From NCBI RefSeq assembly GCF_039614845.1, contig NZ_JBDIML010000002.1, positions 124,001-188,000 on the forward strand: 64,000 nucleotides of DNA. Reading direction: 5' to 3'. Shown one piece after another: positions 62,525 through 64,000 of this stretch. The number at the start of each line of letters is the position of its first letter. The stretch's first letter is position 1. The position numbers and the translations under genes were made by a program. Source of the stretch: Ornithinibacillus xuwenensis. Lineage in GTDB: Bacteria; Bacillota; Bacilli; Bacillales; Amphibacillaceae. The notes beneath the pieces are model-generated. The model was not told the origin of the DNA. It did not search any database and worked only from the letters and a program-made list of their open reading frames with translations.

Positions 62525-64000
62525 ATGATCTTTCTTTTCGCTATCCAGATGCGGAGGAGGAAGCACTTAGTCATCTCGCTATTCAACTAAAAGAAGGGGA
62601 ATTTACGGTGGTATGTGGGCCAAGTGGGTGTGGGAAATCTACGCTACTTCGCTTATTAAAGAAGGACCTTGCCCCAGTAGGCAGCTGTACAGGAGAAATA
62701 AGCTATGCCGGAAAGCCAATCATGGACTGGGATGATCGGACAATGATTGAGGATATCGGCTTTGTTTTTCAAGACCCTGAGAATCAAATCATTATGGATG
62801 ATGTCATGCAAGAGATTGTCTTTGGCATGGAGAACCTCGGCTATTCCAATATGGAAATGCGGAAGCGAGTAGCGGAATTAGTCCATTTTTTTGGAATGGA
62901 AGAACTGTTACATGCTAAACCCTCCGAGCTATCTGGTGGTCAAAAGCAATTATTAAATCTGCTCTCTGTTCTTCTATTGAAGCCTAAAGTATTGCTGCTT
63001 GATGAACCGACATCACAATTAGACCCAGTTGCCGCCAAGGATTTAATCGTGATGCTGGATAGACTGAATAAAGAGATGGGAATAACCATCATTCTAGTGG
63101 AGCATCGTCTGGAAGAGTTATTTGCGATTGCCGAGCATGTGATCATGATGGATAAAGGAAAAGTCGTGTATGAAGGAACGAGTAGAGAGGTAATCTATGA
63201 TATTTTTCAAAAAAATGATCAGGCATTCATGCAATATGTTCCATCTATTTCCCAGCTTTATATTCAGCGAACCGATACACTTGAAAAATCAGCTATACCA
63301 TTAACGGTAAAAGAATGTAAGCAATGGCTGGCAGCACAGCCCAATCATGCTTCTACTGAAGCGAACCAAGCACCAATCGAATCAACTTCAAATAAGGAAA
63401 AGCCAATCCTTTCCGTACAAAATGTCTATTTCCAATATACGAAAACAACACCATTCGTTTTGAAGAATATCTCCTTACAGGTAACGAAAGGAGAATTCTT
63501 TACCATTATTGGCGGAAATGGTTCCGGGAAGAGTACGTTGTTGAAAGCGTGCATCGGAAATCTCAAGCCTCAACGCGGACGAGCATATATGGGAGGCAAG
63601 GATACCTATAAGTTAAAAGGGAAAGAACTTTATCATAAAATTGCTTATTTGCCACAAAATCCGAGAACGTATTTTATTCAAGACACGGTGGAAAAAGAAA
63701 TGCAGGAAGTGTTAAAGCGTCAACAGCTACCAGATGACACAGCAAGAATGACGGAGGTGTTAGATATTTTCGGTATACAGCATATACGGAATCGTCATCC
63801 ATATGATTGTTCGGGAGGAGAAATGCAGAAAGCGGCTCTTGCTTGTATGTTATTAGGTAATCCTGAAATATTGTTTATTGATGAGCCTACGAAGGGACTA
63901 GACCCAATGTCGAAACAAAATTTTGCTCAGATTCTTCACCAGCTTCATGAAGCGGGTCTAACGATTATCATGGTGACACATGATATCGAGTTTGCTGCCA
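62506..64000 (+). CDS. ECF transporter fused double ATPase (EcfA), partial
   Basis: Open to the right edge (at least 498 codons). Two ABC ATPase domains in one chain: domain 1 (about 1-230) with Walker A GPSGCGKST, signature LSGGQKQ and Walker B VLLLDEPTSQLD; a linker near 240-300; domain 2 with GGNGSGKST, CSGGEMQKAAL and ILFIDEPTKGLD. Duplicated EcfA in one gene is known in some Firmicutes. Powers the EcfT/S vitamin importer. The start follows GGGAGGGAG. Confidence 0.88.
   Translation, partial: MDIFKIDDLSFRYPDAEEEALSHLAIQLKEGEFTVVCGPSGCGKSTLLRLLKKDLAPVGSCTGEISYAGKPIMDWDDRTMIEDIGFVFQDPENQIIMDDVMQEIVFGMENLGYSNMEMRKRVAELVHFFGMEELLHAKPSELSGGQKQLLNLLSVLLLKPKVLLLDEPTSQLDPVAAKDLIVMLDRLNKEMGITIILVEHRLEELFAIAEHVIMMDKGKVVYEGTSREVIYDIFQKNDQAFMQYVPSISQLYIQRTDTLEKSAIPLTVKECKQWLAAQPNHASTEANQAPIESTSNKEKPILSVQNVYFQYTKTTPFVLKNISLQVTKGEFFTIIGGNGSGKSTLLKACIGNLKPQRGRAYMGGKDTYKLKGKELYHKIAYLPQNPRTYFIQDTVEKEMQEVLKRQQLPDDTARMTEVLDIFGIQHIRNRHPYDCSGGEMQKAALACMLLGNPEILFIDEPTKGLDPMSKQNFAQILHQLHEAGLTIIMVTHDIEFAA

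Noticed and set aside
1..64000. CRISPR arrays, tRNA or rRNA genes
   Set aside because: No regularly spaced direct repeats with spacers, and no tRNA or rRNA sequence patterns were noticed on either strand.

Overview
The window reads as chromosome of a low-GC Gram-positive endospore-former relative (Bacillaceae type). Support: strong AGGAGG-type ribosome binding sites, GTG/TTG starts, cre sites, a dltXABCD operon, an LPXTG wall protein, a ComK-like protein, a bactofilin cluster and an htrC-like gene and rlmH on one side of the origin region. Genus is not assigned.

Layout. 1-0.7 kb: tail of an HtrA-type protease gene and a cluster of DnaA boxes. 0.7-7.1 kb: DoxX protein, then a beta-glucoside ABC uptake operon (lipoprotein, two permeases, LacI repressor, GH1 enzyme) behind a promoter carrying a cre site and two identical-core LacI-type operators. 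7.1-14.7 kb: ABC exporter and small housekeeping enzymes (hydrolase, DinB-like, methyltransferase, aminoglycoside-phosphotransferase-like, histidine phosphatase, deoxyribosyltransferase-like, GNAT, MerR). 14.8-19.7 kb: bactofilin, M23 peptidase, polysaccharide deacetylase, coiled-coil protein, DUF2935. 19.8-20.3 kb: rlmH, the gene used as attachment site by SCC elements in staphylococci.

20.3-34.2 kb is a clearly AT-richer accessory (defence) island directly after rlmH: a PD-(D/E)XK-like gene broken by one in-frame stop, a membrane protein, a DUF6119/TIGR04141-type protein, a type IIS restriction-modification pair (two-domain adenine methyltransferase plus AlwI-family endonuclease), an IS110-family element whose leader looks like a bridge RNA with guide segments matching its own flanks, and a five-gene minus-strand operon (DUF4062/TIR-like, unknown 133 aa, MNT-type nucleotidyltransferase, small membrane protein, 642-aa protein with a C-terminal HEPN motif) that is the best candidate here for an undescribed defence system. 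34.8-38.2 kb holds regulators and remnants: Zn-ribbon miniprotein, XRE-ComK pair, sigma factor, DnaD protein, Mrr-like fragment.

38.3-44.4 kb: amidohydrolase with a membrane protein, DUF4386 with an NAD(P)-binding protein, AraC regulator and a 43-aa small gene. 44.5-49.7 kb: second beta-glucoside system (GntR, GH4 phospho-beta-glucosidase, PTS IIC, ChbG-type deacetylase, IIA, IIB). 49.9-56.7 kb: two-component system followed by dltXABCD, for D-alanylation of teichoic acids. 57.4-64 kb: cobalamin riboswitch controlling a wall-anchored transcobalamin-like protein, a DUF4430 lipoprotein and an ECF transporter (T component, fused double ATPase running off the window); together they look like a surface-to-membrane vitamin B12 capture and import chain.
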